Source of the DNA: Rhyacophila brunnea
Taxonomy: Eukaryota; Arthropoda; Insecta; Trichoptera; Rhyacophilidae
Reading direction: 5' to 3'
Assembly (NCBI GenBank): GCA_022495005.1
Contig: JAGYXB010001356.1
Location: forward strand, 124,001 to 188,000
DNA: 64,000 nt
A program made the translations under genes and the position numbers. This document shows positions 34,590 to 47,310 of the stretch, in pieces (positions within the stretch are counted from its first letter, which is position 1; every line of letters starts with the position of its first letter). The notes beneath the pieces are model-generated. The model did no database searches. It was not told the DNA's origin and saw only the letters and a list, made by a program, of their open reading frames with translations.

Positions 34590-34720
34590 ACTATTCTATT
34601 TAAGTCGTTTTGTGACCCGAGTTTCGCCTTTTGGCATCTTCAGTCACTATGCGCACTCAACCATCGTAAAAACACACTAACAATGAATATAGTTAATGAT
34701 AATTTTCGTTTAGATTATAA
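34590..34720. repeat. Family H element, copy 4
   Basis: CTATTCTATTTAAGTCGTTT, GACCCGAGTTTCGCCTTTTG and GCATCTTCAGTCACTATGCG match the left arm of copies 1 and 7. AACAATGAATATAGTTAATG also recurs in copy 7. One arm only. Confidence 0.6.
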
Positions 34721-34805
34721 ATCAATATGCTAAAAGAAGAGTTAAACCTTATTACCTGCTAAATAAAGGATCGAGATTGAGATCTTATAAGATCATAATA
34801 ATTAT

Positions 34806-34947
34806 GGGTTTGTATTAACAGATTCTTTTTTACGAAAATGGATGGTAAGCCAGTTGCTCAACCTATTAGGTATTTGCCAGATCCAGGATTCGAATCTGAG
34901 ACCCACGACATCATATGCCGACGCGTGAGCCACTTGGCTATCGTGGA
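34806..34947 (-). mobile_element. SINE family A, truncated
   Basis: On the minus strand the head is TCCACGATAGCCAAGTGGCT, the B box is GATTCGAATCC and the body is AATAGGTTGAGCAACTGGCT. The stretch between the head and the TAGGTTGAGCAA block is shortened, and the 3' GGCCC/GATCCTA end is missing. Confidence 0.75.
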
Positions 34948-36622
34948 CATATTTATTTAATAGATATTATACTTTTATGTATACTATAATAATATATAGG
35001 GGAAAATCTACGTTTTATTGATATATGTAGGTACTTTCTTAAAGTCTGATGTTTTTGTGTCGCGTGTTATGAAATATTATTAGGATAAGTTGTGAACCAA
35101 TATAATTATTCAATGTAAGTCAATAAGTAACAGATTCCCACAGTAATGCGTTATATTGTAAATACTGCAAGGAATCATTTCTTTCAATAAATAAGATAAA
35201 GGATACATTTTAGAAATATTATGTATCTATTGTAGTAGCTAAGAGTTATTAAACGGAGATTTCTCAGTTTAGGTATGTTCCCACAAGTTTTAATGTAAAA
35301 TGAAATAAATTTTGATGTTATATTCTGGGAACGATATTTTGGGATGCATTGTATAAAAATCTATTGATCACTCAACCCCTTGAAATGATCGTGTGAATAT
35401 TACTGGCGAAATCTTATGTCTATTGTGAAACTTACTATATAAGATGTAGGTATACCCTGTGTATAAGATGACTTTCGTTACAGCTCTCACGTAGATATGC
35501 CGTGTTAAATACCTGTTCAAAACAATTGTCGAATAAAATAAAGTAATTTAATACTATAAATTAGTTAGTTACTTATTTTAAAATAATAATATCAGTCTCG
35601 TCAACCCGTGCTATAACACGCGGATGATACATAGAGTTCATCGAGTTTAAATTAATACAATTTATCAAGAAAATAGTTAATTATACATATTGTTGTCTTC
35701 AAACTTGTCAGAAAAGCGTTTACTATCTTTTCAGAGCGTATGTCGTGTATCAGATAAAAGGTTTATTCATCAAAAATAATATTGCTTTTTATTCAGACAT
35801 GTTGCTAAAAATATTATTCAAATGCTCGCTTAATCTTGTAGGATGCCAATAAAAAGTGTAAATGTTACCAGATTAAAATAATTTCAAAAATCTTGGATTT
35901 TAATTATCTATGCTCATTTTTAATTTCTATTTAAAAAAAAAAAAACTACATAAACTTTACATACAAGATTCTAACTTTGCCCGAGTGTCACACAAAATAA
36001 ACACTTAGTGATTCACGTGTTTTAAGTTCGACATCTCTGCTCTACTTTATAATATAATAATACATATTTTATACGTATGTTAATCTTATATAATATCCAT
36101 GTTATATAGTATACATTATATTATTACACGGATGCTTTATAAAAAGCAACGAATAAAGGTTAATATGAAATTATTCAACAATAATAATATATAGCTTTAA
36201 ATGAAATATATGTACAGTATATTAAGTTGGGTAAGGGTGGGTTAAATCTTTCCATTACCTTCTTGGAACTGTAACAACATTTAACTTAATTTGTAATAGC
36301 TGAGACACACAGAAATGTAGTTATGCAGAAAGTAGCCAGTCTACAATCCGGAGAAAAATGAGTTACCATGTTTAACATAATCTTAGAATATTTTCATGAA
36401 AAATGTTTTACAAATCCATAAATAAAAATTTCGTCGCTGTATGCCGCCTTCGATATTTGCAGGAAAATAGTCACACTAAACTAAAATAACATAAATATCT
36501 GTTACATAAGTATATCTCCTGAAAAGTTATTCACACTCATACATTAGTATATAAGAATATCGTATTATCATTAAAAAGCGCTAAAATCCTATATATAGGA
36601 TGTGTAATTTTAAATAACCACA
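34948..36622. other. AT-rich stretch, no gene seen
   Basis: About 1.7 kb of AT-rich, apparently single-copy DNA. Nothing recognised. Confidence 0.5.
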
Positions 36623-37250
36623 CCATTCACGCCTATTAAGGTCCAGAAGAAATTTTTGAGACTCCTTTACTTTCGGCTGTATGGATATTATCCATGGCTC
36701 TATCTGACTGACTTTATTTTAGGTATGCTTACATACCGTAGCTTAAACTCTAGACGATATTTATATTTGGCCACGTATTTTTTCCGACTTATATGCGGTG
36801 AAAATAAGAACACTCTCCCATTCTTGGTAGTATTGACTTGTGTGTCCCTGTAACTATCTTAGAAATCGAGAGCACCAGTTGTTTGTTCTCCCAACGTGCA
36901 GAACTAACCTGCCACTGGTAATGCCAATTAAATGGGCAATAACTCTGTTCAACCAAATCATTTCGGATATTGACATATTCCACCTGCGTGAGGATGAGTA
37001 TAGGTGGGCATTGTTTTATAAATTCTTAAAATAGGGTCTGCTTAGCTCATTCGGTGTAGGTACTTCCGTGTATCTAATTAATATTTTTTTGTATTTACAC
37101 TTTTCTACTGCTCAATGCTGATCTATTTCTTTTTTTATATAATATATATAATACTATTTTATTATTATTTCTTTTCTTCTAAATGTCATGATGTAAACGT
37201 CGTAAATCAATAATTTGTAATGTTCACTGTATATTTTAGAAAAAAATTGA
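36623..37250 (+). pseudogene. Jockey/CR1-type LINE, ORF2 C-terminus and 3' end
   Basis: One frame gives VQKKFLRLLYFRLYGYYPWL, then SLNSRRYLYLATYFFRLICG, as in the VQR-F-L-R-x-L and S-L-x-x-R-R blocks after the reverse transcriptase of Jockey/CR1 LINEs. After a frameshift near 36800-36850 a second frame gives LRNREHQLFVLPTCRTNLPL, then FNQIISDIDIFHLRE and YRWALFYKFLK with a stop at 37034. The 3' untranslated part holds TGTCATGATGTAAACGTCG. It is 5' truncated and frameshifted, with no catalytic core. Related copies are at 3935 and 40350. Confidence 0.8.
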
Positions 37251-37539
37251 ATTCCACAAAAATCTTTATTAATTATGTTGTTCTTTTTCGACTGGCTATT
37301 TTCTGTATACACCCATACATTCAGTTTTACTTGGGCGAAAGGCACCTATTCAACGTTTACATTTTGAGGTACTGCTTAACGGTAAGGACTCATGGCTCCT
37401 GGGATCAATCGCATTCTAAGTTTCTAAAATAGATGGTTGCAGCATCTAATACTGGGTGTGCGATATGACTCTGATACATTGAGATTAGAAAGGGGAGCAT
37501 GCTAATTAGGTTTTTTTACAGACACTTCAACTATTCATA
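37251..37539. other. Short unassigned stretch
   Basis: No gene or repeat end could be supported. Confidence 0.4.
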
Positions 37540-37775
37540 ATTTGTTTATTGTATTTTTGTGACCTCTGACTAGATAGGTAGGTAATGGAATTTTTACCTA
37601 CTTTATTGTATTGATTTACTATATAAGGTAGAGTTAAGAGTGTTTGTTGTCAGTCTGTGTTTGCCTTTGGTGAGTGTACACGACACCCGTAGATGCCGAA
37701 AGGCGAAACCCGGGTCGCAAAAAACGACTTAAATGGAATAGTACAGAGCTTGAATCCATTAGAACTCATCTATTT
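37540..37775 (+). mobile_element. Family H element, copy 5
   Basis: It is collinear with 41965-42240 from TGTTTATTGTATTTTTGTGA through CTGACTAGATAGGTAGGTAA and TTTGGTGAGTGTACACGAC to AAACGACTTAAATGGAATAG and GAATCCATTAGAA. The core reads CGTAGATGCCGAAAGGCG followed by AAACCCGGGTCGC, so the CTGAAGA of other copies is changed here. Confidence 0.75.
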
Positions 37776-38642
37776 ATAAAATATCTAAAATTATGCCGTT
37801 AAATCACACATCATTTTGGCTATTTTATAGATGGAATAATATTTTTATTTATTATATATTGGTTAGGCAGAGCTTAACGAATTTAAAAAAAAATTAACAA
37901 CAATATATATTATGAAATATGTATTTCTAATTCAACGAAAACAAATACGTATGAATGAAAAGGTGTGCATAATTTTATCGGATTGCCCTAAATATACCAA
38001 AACTATTATGGTTTCGTTTGCAGGGTTTAATTTTAAAAATCCGACCAACACCATCTGTAAATAAAATATTATAGTCTTAGTTCAATAAAAACAAATACGT
38101 ATGATTAACAAAGTTTGATTTATATTATTTATGACAGATTTTAACATCATACCACCCATTGCTACTGATGTATACGGTATATAAACAGATACTGGCAGAC
38201 GTGTATTTATCTTATACTTGTGAAAATAAATATTTCCATTGGCTGATATTGGCATAAGTTTAGTTTCAAAACCACATGCGTTTCAGTCTATGGATGGTTT
38301 CTAAAGCTATGATGCATCATCGAGCCTGGTTTGGATACGTACTACGGACGCTGGTGTCCGGAAATTTCTTCGCCTACAATTCTGACTCAGGAGTTCTTCT
38401 AAGACTTAATAATTTAAAAAAAATATTTCCTTCATAATACATTTTTTTCCAAATCTGTTTCATACATCTTTATACATTTTTATGTAAATAATGACGTATA
38501 CAATGTATTATATAAATGATATTTTTTCGAATGTTTAATCCTGTTTGCCATTCAATTGTCACTTTATATTTACAAAACAAATATATCAAACAATCCAATT
38601 TATCAATCACAATGACTTCGCTCAACATAAAACATTAAAAGA
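37776..38642. other. AT-rich stretch, no gene seen
   Basis: AACAAATACGTATGA occurs twice (about 37939-37953 and 38090-38104), suggesting a diverged local repeat. No gene seen. Confidence 0.4.
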
Positions 38643-38720
38643 CTTTTTTTCTTTTTTACAGGTGAGTGATTTTCTTCTGACAATTCTACTTTATTTGGAC
38701 ATTTGTTAAGGTAAGTATAT
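38643..38720 (+). promoter_or_regulatory. Candidate recursive splice site (ratchet point)
   Basis: CTTTTTTTCTTTTTTACAG, an excellent polypyrimidine tract and 3' splice site ending at 38661, is joined directly to GTGAGTG, a 5' splice site. A second strong 5' splice site, GTAAGTATAT, starts at 38711, so a 49-nt exon (38662-38710) would be defined. In insects, very long introns are removed stepwise at AG|GT junctions of this form, with a downstream donor defining a transient exon. The 49-nt segment has a stop in every frame, so it is not a normal coding exon. This is inference from motifs only. Confidence 0.5.
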
Positions 38721-40349
38721 AAATATAATATATATCTAATTAATTTATGATAAATAATAATCACCCACAGTTATCGTTTTTGTAGAACAACTGTTTATGA
38801 CACCGTGGGTCATGGATTCGATCCCGTGACTGGACATAATATGTGTGTGCTTATTTCGTCAGTCTAAAATTGTTATATTATTATCTTCACCTTACTCACT
38901 TCTTAAATAATGATTGAATCATGCATATTATGTTTAAGTTCCAATGAAAAAAGAATTTTTTATTTCTATATAAAGCCTCAGGCATGATAGTTCTCAATCC
39001 GTAATAAAAAACTTTATGTTAAAACTGATTAAAATTCCTCGTCTACATACTGTATAAAATCGTAGCCAACGTCTGTTTATTTCATTCGACAGTGCGGCGT
39101 CCAATTGTCCTGGCATCCAGTTATCTCATTCCCTGATAGTATAATAATATAGACTGTAGGAAGGAAAAAGGACGTAACCCTCAGTTTTTTCAAAAATACA
39201 CGTCGTGTTCAAAGGATGTAAGCTGCAAATGCCGATTTATTATTTAAATTTAACAGACAATTTTTAAAAGAAGAAGGAAGTGAAGTGGGAAAAATGATTT
39301 AACCATCATTTTGTTGGTCTTTCTTTAATTAACTCAATAATTCATATCTGATTAAGAACATAAAAACTAAATTATTAATTATCATGCACTTCAAGTTTAT
39401 GTCTATTTTGTATTTTAACTTTGACCTAAAACCATAACAGAAACGTTTTTGTGTCTCCTGTAAAATTTGATTTGTGTGGATTACATACTTTTTCTTTTCT
39501 GCAGTCGTAATGTAAAAGAATTGGACCTAATCGTGGTCCTGGATTAACTGAAAAATATCTATGTAATATTAATACATTCTATTCTGAGAGGAATCTAATG
39601 TCATTAAATTTAATATGTACGTCGAAATTGCTAGTTTCATATTACGTTAATATTATAATCCCATATTAACATATTTTATTGCGTTTCTTCCTTACGTTTT
39701 ACAGCTATTCAAATGTAGTACTTAATATAATTTATATGGCGGCAATAAAAACTCTTTAATAATACTCGCAAATTGAGGCTCCTCTCCGAAATTTCCTGCA
39801 AATTCACCTTACTACAAAAGCCATTATTTCAACATGAATAGCGAGGTGTATAATTAAATGAATGTAATATTTAAATGGCGTAAAGGTGGAATTTAATAGT
39901 CTCAATATTTTTTTTACCTTTCTCTCGTTTTGGGTAACGTTCGTTCTGCTTGCAATTTTGCGAACCTTTAAATCATTATGTGTTCGTTTGCTTTTTGGCT
40001 ACCGTTTAGAAATCGACAACCTTGGGATAAATATTATATTTTGATTTTTTACGTAAGTCATTCAATTATCTTACCTATATATCTATAAATTGGCATTTAT
40101 TGTTAAAGATAGACGTATTTTTTGACTCGTTTAATTTGAGTACTACCACTTTTGGTTTACCAAAATAGTAAAGTTTATCATTAGTTTTGTCTTTGAGACA
40201 TTGTTATTGCTCCGCAATTTGAGCTTACCTTTATATTATTCTTATCAAGTGTTAGTAAGTAGTACAATGAATGTCTGAAATGCGTTTGATAAAGAATTTA
40301 TTAAGGTATTCTTCATTGTTTCTGACTTATTTGTAACGGATATTTTCGT
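38721..40349. other. AT-rich stretch, no gene seen
   Basis: About 1.6 kb of apparently unique DNA. 39770-40010 is slightly less AT-rich. No protein, RNA or repeat signature. Confidence 0.45.
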
Positions 40350-40770
40350 CTGATAATGCCATACGGAAAATCAATGGGATTCGAGGGCATCCACTGTTTG
40401 CTCTCCCAGGGTACAGAATTAACCTGCCATTAATAACATCTACCAAATGGGAGGGCAATAATAATGTTTAATCAAATCGTTTCGGATAATAATATATTAA
40501 ACTTACGTAAGGGTGAATTTCGGTGGACGTTGTTTTATGAGTTTTTAAGATAGGGTCTATCAACCTATTTCACTTTGTCTGCTTTCATCTACTTTCATGT
40601 TTGTTATTTTATTTCTTATTTTATTACTTATTGTATTATTAACTCACACTGTTCTGTATTTTATTTGAAAAATTGTTAACACTTATTTTACGTCATGTCG
40701 TGAACGTTTTGAATTTATAATTTGTTATGTTTATTATATTTAAAATAAATAAATTTGAATTTGAAATGCC
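40350..40770 (+). pseudogene. Jockey/CR1-type LINE, ORF2 end and 3' tail
   Basis: The DNA matches the copy at 36840-37230. The last frame gives FNQIVSDNNILNLRKGEFRW and TLFYEFLR with a stop, parallel to FNQIISDIDIFHLRED and ALFYKFLK. The 3' end keeps CGTCATGTCGTGAACG, TATAATTTGTTATGTT and AAATAAATAAATTTGAATTT, the simple tail. Upstream stops and its short length show that it is dead. Confidence 0.75.
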
Positions 40771-40842
40771 TTGAAGGAAGATAGTTGAAAAACACTCGTT
40801 TAAGATATTAACAAACTGATTCTAATTATTAGATAATACCCC

Positions 40843-41150
40843 GTTTACACGTGCATGGATTTACTATTGACAATAAGAAAATGTATGGGTAAACATGTAT
40901 TATCCTGCAGTTGGCAAGATTGCATGTATGAATCAAAAAAGTTTGGAAGCTTCTGAATTATCATGTTGACCGATTTTCACTAGCTGTCAAATAGTTCGAA
41001 ATAGTACCATAAAATGACAACATCGCATCTCGCTCGCTCTTAAAGAATGAATAATTAGAGATTCAGTCAGCACTTTTACGTGTAAACAGTTATTGTCATG
41101 ATAGTTTAAAACAAGCACTATTTTGCCGCCAGTAAATCCATGCACGCGTC
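40843..41150. mobile_element. MITE with terminal inverted repeats, copy 2
   Basis: The ends TTTACACGTGCATGGATTTACT and AGTAAATCCATGCACGCGT are inverted copies. The inside shares TGTATTATCCTGCAGTTGGC and AGCTTCTGAATTA with copy 1 at 4-178. It is longer than copy 1, so copy 1 has an internal deletion. Non-coding. Confidence 0.75.
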
Positions 41151-41964
41151 CAGGCGCTATAAAGCTTGGTTGTCATTAAACTATGCGGATTAATTACTGT
41201 AATATTTTATTTTATGTTATTTAATAAATCATTGAGAATAACATTCACGACCTCTTTATTTTCCTATGGCAGTTGACCCCATGAATCAAGCGATCTAGAA
41301 TGGAAAACCTGCAAGTCCCAACGCGAAATGTCGGTGGGCTGGCATGGAATCGCGGGGTAGCGGGACGACCGAGTCACTCGCCCACAATTTATCGCCGAAT
41401 TACGTTTTTTACTCGCTTTATAATGTGCCAGTTGTAGCAGGGTGTTGGCATCAATGCTTTGCATCCGTGAATTTATAGGTGATTTCATGGGATGAGGTTT
41501 ATTTGAAAATAAAATTTCCCGCGTTTTAATTTGATTTTTGTAGTAGATATTTAGAGACATTTGATTACATTACAATACGGTTTTATAGTATTATTTTAAC
41601 TCTCCTGCATGTAATATCATACTTAAAGTATAAATATATCTGATGGTTAGGGATGTGATATCGAACGAAATACTTTCTAATGGATGGGACATTGGTAGGG
41701 TCTGGGAAGTGGTCATATCAGTGGTCGAAGGGTGGAGGTTGGCTGTTAAATAAATGGCATAAATAGTGGAGACTAAACTTTGTCTAAGAATGCAATTTGC
41801 AGATGGTGCTGGTTATTACAACGTTTTTCTTAGCTCGTATTCTTATTTTTCCGGTGGTTCTTTGTCCGGTACAAATCTTGCAATCGATTTTTAGCTATAT
41901 ATAAATTTTGTGTCAATAACATTGACCATAATATAGACTCATATGTAATACATCATATATGATC
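41151..41964. other. Unique DNA with a GC-richer block
   Basis: 41255-41560 is much less AT-rich (for example GAATCGCGGGGTAGCGGGAC) and holds a 98-codon minus-strand frame. I do not recognise the frame and see no splice sites that would make it an exon. It is a candidate regulatory block. Confidence 0.4.
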
Positions 41965-42240
41965 ATTGTTTATTGTATTTTTTGTGACCTCTGACTAGAT
42001 AGGTAGGTAATGAAGTTTTTACCTACTTTATTGTATTGATTTACTATATAAGGTAGAGTTAATAGTGTTCGTTGTCAGTGTATGTTTACCTTTGGTGAGT
42101 GTACACGACGCCTGAAGATGCCGAAAGGCGGAACCCGGGTTGCAAAAAACGACTTAAATGGAATAGTATAGAGCTTGAATCCATTAGAATTTAAATTCAA
42201 ATTCCATCAAGTACCTTCGGTCGAAAGTATTAATATTAAA
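41965..42240 (+). mobile_element. Family H element, copy 6
   Basis: This is the longest H copy. It runs from TTGTTTATTGTATTTTTTGT through GACGCCTGAAGATGCCG, AAAGGCGGAACCCGGGTTGC and GACTTAAATGGAATAGTATA to AATTCCATCAAGTACCTTCG and GTCGAAAGTATT. The CTGAAGA half of the hammerhead-like core is intact, but the GAAA is changed to GGAA. No protein is encoded. Confidence 0.75.
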
Positions 42241-44307
42241 AATAATAAGTTGAAATGGTTGAAGGAATGAGTATCAATCATTCTAAGAAAAGGGGTATGT
42301 TCACCCTAATTGTTATTCATCGTGGGGGTGAATATGATACATTAATATGTTGTTTTATAAACAAAAAAAAACTAGTCGATCTGCATGTAAAAATGAAAAA
42401 TACACTTACCATATATATTTACCATACGATAAAATATGATTTCCGTTTACGCAGCAGGCTCGAGTATTGGAAAAGTACATTTTCGTTTTCGGCGAGTTGG
42501 CGTGATTTAGCTCTTTTCTATGATTTATGCTGCAAAAGTTATTGGCCTAACCCGGCGACTTGACATTTACAGACAGGCCATTTAGCGTACAGCTCACTTG
42601 AAGGAAACCCACCTCGCCCGATCCGAATGAAATCGGCTGGAGCGTATAGCGGAGGAGGAAAAAAACGGAAAATGTAATAGTAAATCGGTAAAATTTTTCA
42701 GACAATCACCTTTGGGCGCCTGACTAGGGCAATTTTCTTTCGAATGTTTTCTTTCCCCTTTTTATCTGTCACATTTTCTTGTCTCGCACAACGAATAATA
42801 TCATAGGTTGCTTACGTCAACTTGCATTCTATTTTTACTGATTGTAACCGAACAAAATGATCACCATTACTGAAACATAAAGATAATATGACACGAATAC
42901 ATAATACTATGTATAAAAATATGTTAATATTATTTTCTAAGCAAGTTTAAGTATTTTTTCTGTACATACATAATATAGCAATTCTTTCTCTTCTTCTTTG
43001 CATGCCCGTTACCAGGCATCAGCGATGAATTCGTCAATTTTACCCTATCTGCTACTATTCTAAACAGATCAAACCCAGCGTTTATACCCATACGATAAGA
43101 TAACGATATCTATCGAAGTGCCAAAGACCAAAGTATGCCAACTTTCCACTTATTATGTCTTTGGTCTTTTTCATCCTCGATATCACTTCAACATTTGTAA
43201 CTTTATCTTTCCAGCTAATGTGGAACATGCGTCTGTATATGCCAGACTGAGGTAGTGGCTAGAATTATTATGTTCTACAGTCATTAAAAATTCTTAGCTT
43301 CTCCACACTGCATTTCAATGGTATGGTCCCAGTTACTGTCTAGCTAGAGTACAGTGTATATTATAATGAAAGGTGCTCTCGACAAAAGCAATCCATCCAC
43401 TACGTAGATTCTATAAATATGGACCTTGATTATACTAATATATTTAGTATTTAGGTTGAGGCTCTATTTGTTGCAGGTCTCCATTCCCGACTATCTACAA
43501 TGAGCATTGCGAGCAGATGTAGTTGTTTATTCATTTAATAGCTTAAATGAATTATTGTTGATATGTGGATACTTAATTGATTGATAAACAGAATTACTTG
43601 TAATGGTTAGTTATTGATGCACTTGTACACTATATTATATTTTGAGGATCTATATTAATTTTATATTTAATAGTTTTATATCATATTAGGACAAACACAA
43701 TGTCCATAGAACGACTATTTAATTGAGAGGTTAATTTGAACTGCTTGCTTGGAAGGTTTGATATCGACTGAAAATTATTAATTTCAAATGACAGGTAGGT
43801 ACTTAATTATCGACTGAGATCACTAATTATATTTTCTGTTTATAGATGTTACTATATATCCATCATTTGAATTATAACAATTCACGATAATATTAATTTA
43901 TAAAATGTATTTCACACTTTCTCATTCACCATATTATTATATAACATTGTTTTAATCACGATTTTCTTTATATCGCGTAATTAATATAATATGCATAAAT
44001 TCCGTATATTTTGGTATCCAGTTCAAATAAAGAATATTTTCATAATATAATAAATTGCTGTTTGATAAATAAAACCACTTTATAAATAAGAGCATACCCG
44101 ATCTCAAAAGTCACCGCGCGCGACTGGTTAATATTGTCTGCTGGTGAAAACGCGCTGGCACAAATTATGACTGTACCAGTGCCTCTCAGATGCTATTAAT
44201 TGTCTTTACAATGTGATTTGGGGTTTGTGACTCTGTTCACATATCTCTATGCTATCATGTGTCGCCTACACCTAGCCAACATACGAACGAAAATAGTAAT
44301 ATATATT
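42241..44307. other. Unique DNA with a GC-richer block
   Basis: 42430-42790 is less AT-rich and includes CCACCTCGCCCGATCCG and GGCTGGAGCGTATAGCGGAG. It is possibly regulatory. An 11-bp inverted pair, AAAGACCAAAG and CTTTGGTCTTT, lies near 43124-43170. No gene seen. Confidence 0.4.
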
Positions 44308-44549
44308 TTTTTTCGACCATGTCCGATCCTAACAAAATCATATGGGCCTCCACAGAGTGGAGGGTTTGTATTAACAGATTTTTGTTTTTTTACGAGAAAT
44401 GGATGTCAGCCACTTGCTCAACCTATTAGATCCATACTCTGACTCATACACATATTGAAAAATAATATGTGTACTTACCAGAGCCAGGATTCACACCTGG
44501 GACCCATGATGCTATAGGCTGACGCTTAAGCCGCACGGCCATCGTGGGA
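44308..44549 (-). mobile_element. SINE family A, full copy
   Basis: On the minus strand the head is CCCACGATGGCCGTGCGGCT, the B box is eroded to GGTGTGAATCC, the body has AATAGGTTGAGCAAGTGGCT and the end has GGAGGCCCATATGATTTTGT. Length is about 240 bp. Confidence 0.85.
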
Positions 44550-46404
44550 TATATTAATATATAATATATATTAATTAGTAATAAAACAGAATATATTAAA
44601 ATTTCAAAAAAATGTTAATGTCTTATAACTGTAATATTGTAATTTTAATACGTAAGAAAATGCTAAGCTACGTATTATTATACAATATTTTATTTTGTAA
44701 AATGTAAAGCCTCCAAATGTATATGACTGAATTATGTCACGTTATGAAAATGGAATAGGACTTCCCCTTTTCAGTATCTTGTAACACGGCTACGGTTTCA
44801 CAGAAGCTTTTGTATCCCGAAAAAGCTTTCAGTGAAACTTTTTATTTGATGGAAATCAAAATGCCAAATCATTTCACGTTTGGCACTTGCCGTGACATTT
44901 AAATTTTCTTAGTGGTAGGTAATAAAATATTTCGTGGTGTTTATATTTTGGAACTTTTAGTAAGATACAAAATTATATCTGCAATTACGAACCACTTGTA
45001 CCAGTTTACCAACAACGTTATTCACAACTACAACTAAAATTATTTATTATTATTCACTAACGATAGCTTGCGACTTCGTCCGCTTCTAATATGGAAATAA
45101 AAAGTAGACATGAATAAAATGAAGAATTACACTGATTTGATTTTTTTTTAATGATTGGATTTAGGCAAGCACCTTCTATCTGCACCTCACCTCACCAATC
45201 CATCGCTCCTATCTGATCACGTTATCTACTTGTGATTAATTGTTGCAACTATTATGGAACCTCATGAATATTGGTAGAGTACTTTTTTAGTTATGTAGAC
45301 ATCAAAAGATTTCTGTTTAGGAATCATGGACTTTCAAAACGATGTTTTCTAGTATGTATATGTATGAGATGTTTCCAAATAATGTATATTCAGTATATAT
45401 AATATTACATTCTGAAATCTTGTGTCTTATTCATTGAATAAAAAAAAATAGTTTATTAAAGACTATGAATTTGTTAAAGCTCCACCAATATGATGGAGTT
45501 TTATTTTTGTTTCAAGTGTCTCGGCTTAAATTACCCCTTTTCAAAAGTATTTGTTAGTAAATAGTGAATTGTAGTATGTCATTATAGTGTGTCTGTCTCC
45601 GATATATAAGATAATAATTATACTTACTGTTATAAAACAATTGAAGTAAAAAAATATTTAATCTTCTCAAAAAAAGCTTTTCTTTTGAAGGTGGCGATTA
45701 TATCTAACCCTTATCTTTTGAAAATAAAGGATCGGAAAACTCCATTAACACTAACAATGGTTAATCAAATATCACAAGTCCACAATATCAAATCACCTTT
45801 GGTCAGGTAAACCTAAAATAAACTGTCTGGAGATTTCGTGTCTGACAATTAACCTTTACCGTCTGCTTAAAGCACAAAAAATATAGAGTTTTTTAAAGAC
45901 GTTTTTATTTCAAGGCATATGGCTAGCAGACTGATTACTTTGGGATCTTATTGTATCATTTTGAGCTTAAAGCGCGTAAATTAAGTGTGCTTATTTTTCT
46001 ATTTATTTTATTTCGATTGATCCTTTAGATATTATGTACTTAATGTATTTTTTCATGTTGATACTAGAGTATTTAAGCTTTATATACCAAATAGATTAAT
46101 ATTTTTTTACAGAAATGGGCTATTATAGAGACAAAGAAGACAAGACATTGAAGAAAGAAGTGGTTATATTTAAAAATATAATAATATTTTAAATTTAGGG
46201 GTAGATATAATATAATGTATAGTAATTATACCACTCAACATTACAAGTGTGACACACTTCGATATTCATGTTTTGTTTTCAAAATAAACCAGAGTGGTGG
46301 AAGCTATTGTCAGCAGTTTCCTCAATCATAACCTAGATGAGTAGTGTACATTATGATTTACTCGTATTTAATTGCAATAATGGCTCTTATAATGCATGGA
46401 TTTC
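44550..46404. other. AT-rich stretch, no gene seen
   Basis: 44745-44900 is less AT-rich (CACGGCTACGGTTTCACAG). A weak SINE-B-tail match lies at 45405-45460. The rest is unassigned. Confidence 0.4.
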
Positions 46405-46640
46405 TTTTGTATAAATAAGCAAAGGTGAGTAATAACTCTTCACTCATCTCGAGTCCAGTCACTAGACACACTCACTCCTGACTCGTCTGCTCACAGTATT
46501 ATCGTTAACAGTAAATCGGTAGTCATCGCTACGGATCGCGGCTCAGTCTGAGTGCGAGCTCACCGTGATTTCTCTACACCGTTAATCTTTACTCCGACTA
46601 TAGTAACTTACTGTACTCTGCATCAAGATCGATATGTAAA
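46405..46640 (+). promoter_or_regulatory. Possible core promoter / start region
   Basis: TATAAATAAG at 46410-46419 fits a TATA box. It is followed by about 200 bp of clearly less AT-rich sequence, including TCGCTACGGATCGCGGCTCA. A strong donor GTGAGTAAT at 46425 and an acceptor-like CTGCTCACAG ending at 46498 could also frame a 74-nt intron. No protein frame is attached. The evidence is compositional and motif-based only. Confidence 0.25.
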
Positions 46641-47310
46641 GGTATAATACCTATAATTAATTTATTACCTTATACTACGTAAACTAAACAAAAACGTAAG
46701 TTTTACTGAAGAGTCTGGCTATAAAGAACGATGTGGTTAAGCCCATCATATCGAAAGACAAATTATCCATACCAGTGGGTCTATTCTATACACAAAGCGG
46801 CTATTGACGGTAGTTTATAATATTTACGTATTGATATACCTATTATAATTGTTACAATAAGTTAGCCGTCTAAACTATCAAAAAGTGCTTTCAGGCCTTC
46901 AGATAGCAGTGGCTCGATCCAAGCCGATTATAATAATTATTAATTATGATGATACTCACTAACTAACTTACTTACTCTCATTTTTCTTCCATTATATTTA
47001 CATTCTAAATTCATTACATATATACTAACAATAAAATTAGTTTGTCTGAGATTGTGCGTGTGTCCGTTTGTACAGTTATAACCCAAAAACTAGATAACCA
47101 ATATTGAAGAAACTTGCACAATTTATAAACAACATTATTAGTACTAGCCTAGTCAACCGTCATCTGATTCTCGATATCTCATAAAAAACTTCTTGTTTTC
47201 AATATGGTTCGATAGTTAGATGACAATAAAAAATAAAGGTAGGAATGAACGAGAGAGACAATTCAAGACGATTTCAGTGTAAACACTGTCGGCGATAGAA
47301 ACCCTATAAA
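46641..47310. other. AT-rich stretch with a MITE fragment
   Basis: 46845-46900 (AATTGTTACAATAAGTTAGC and CGTCTAAACTATCAAAA) matches the inside of the MITE at 8046-8308. Nothing else is supported. Confidence 0.45.

Noticed and set aside
45055..45110. GCTTGCGACTTCGTCCGC resembling the ACTTCGTCCGCG string common in lepidopteran repeats
   Set aside because: Only a short match; element boundaries and class cannot be supported.
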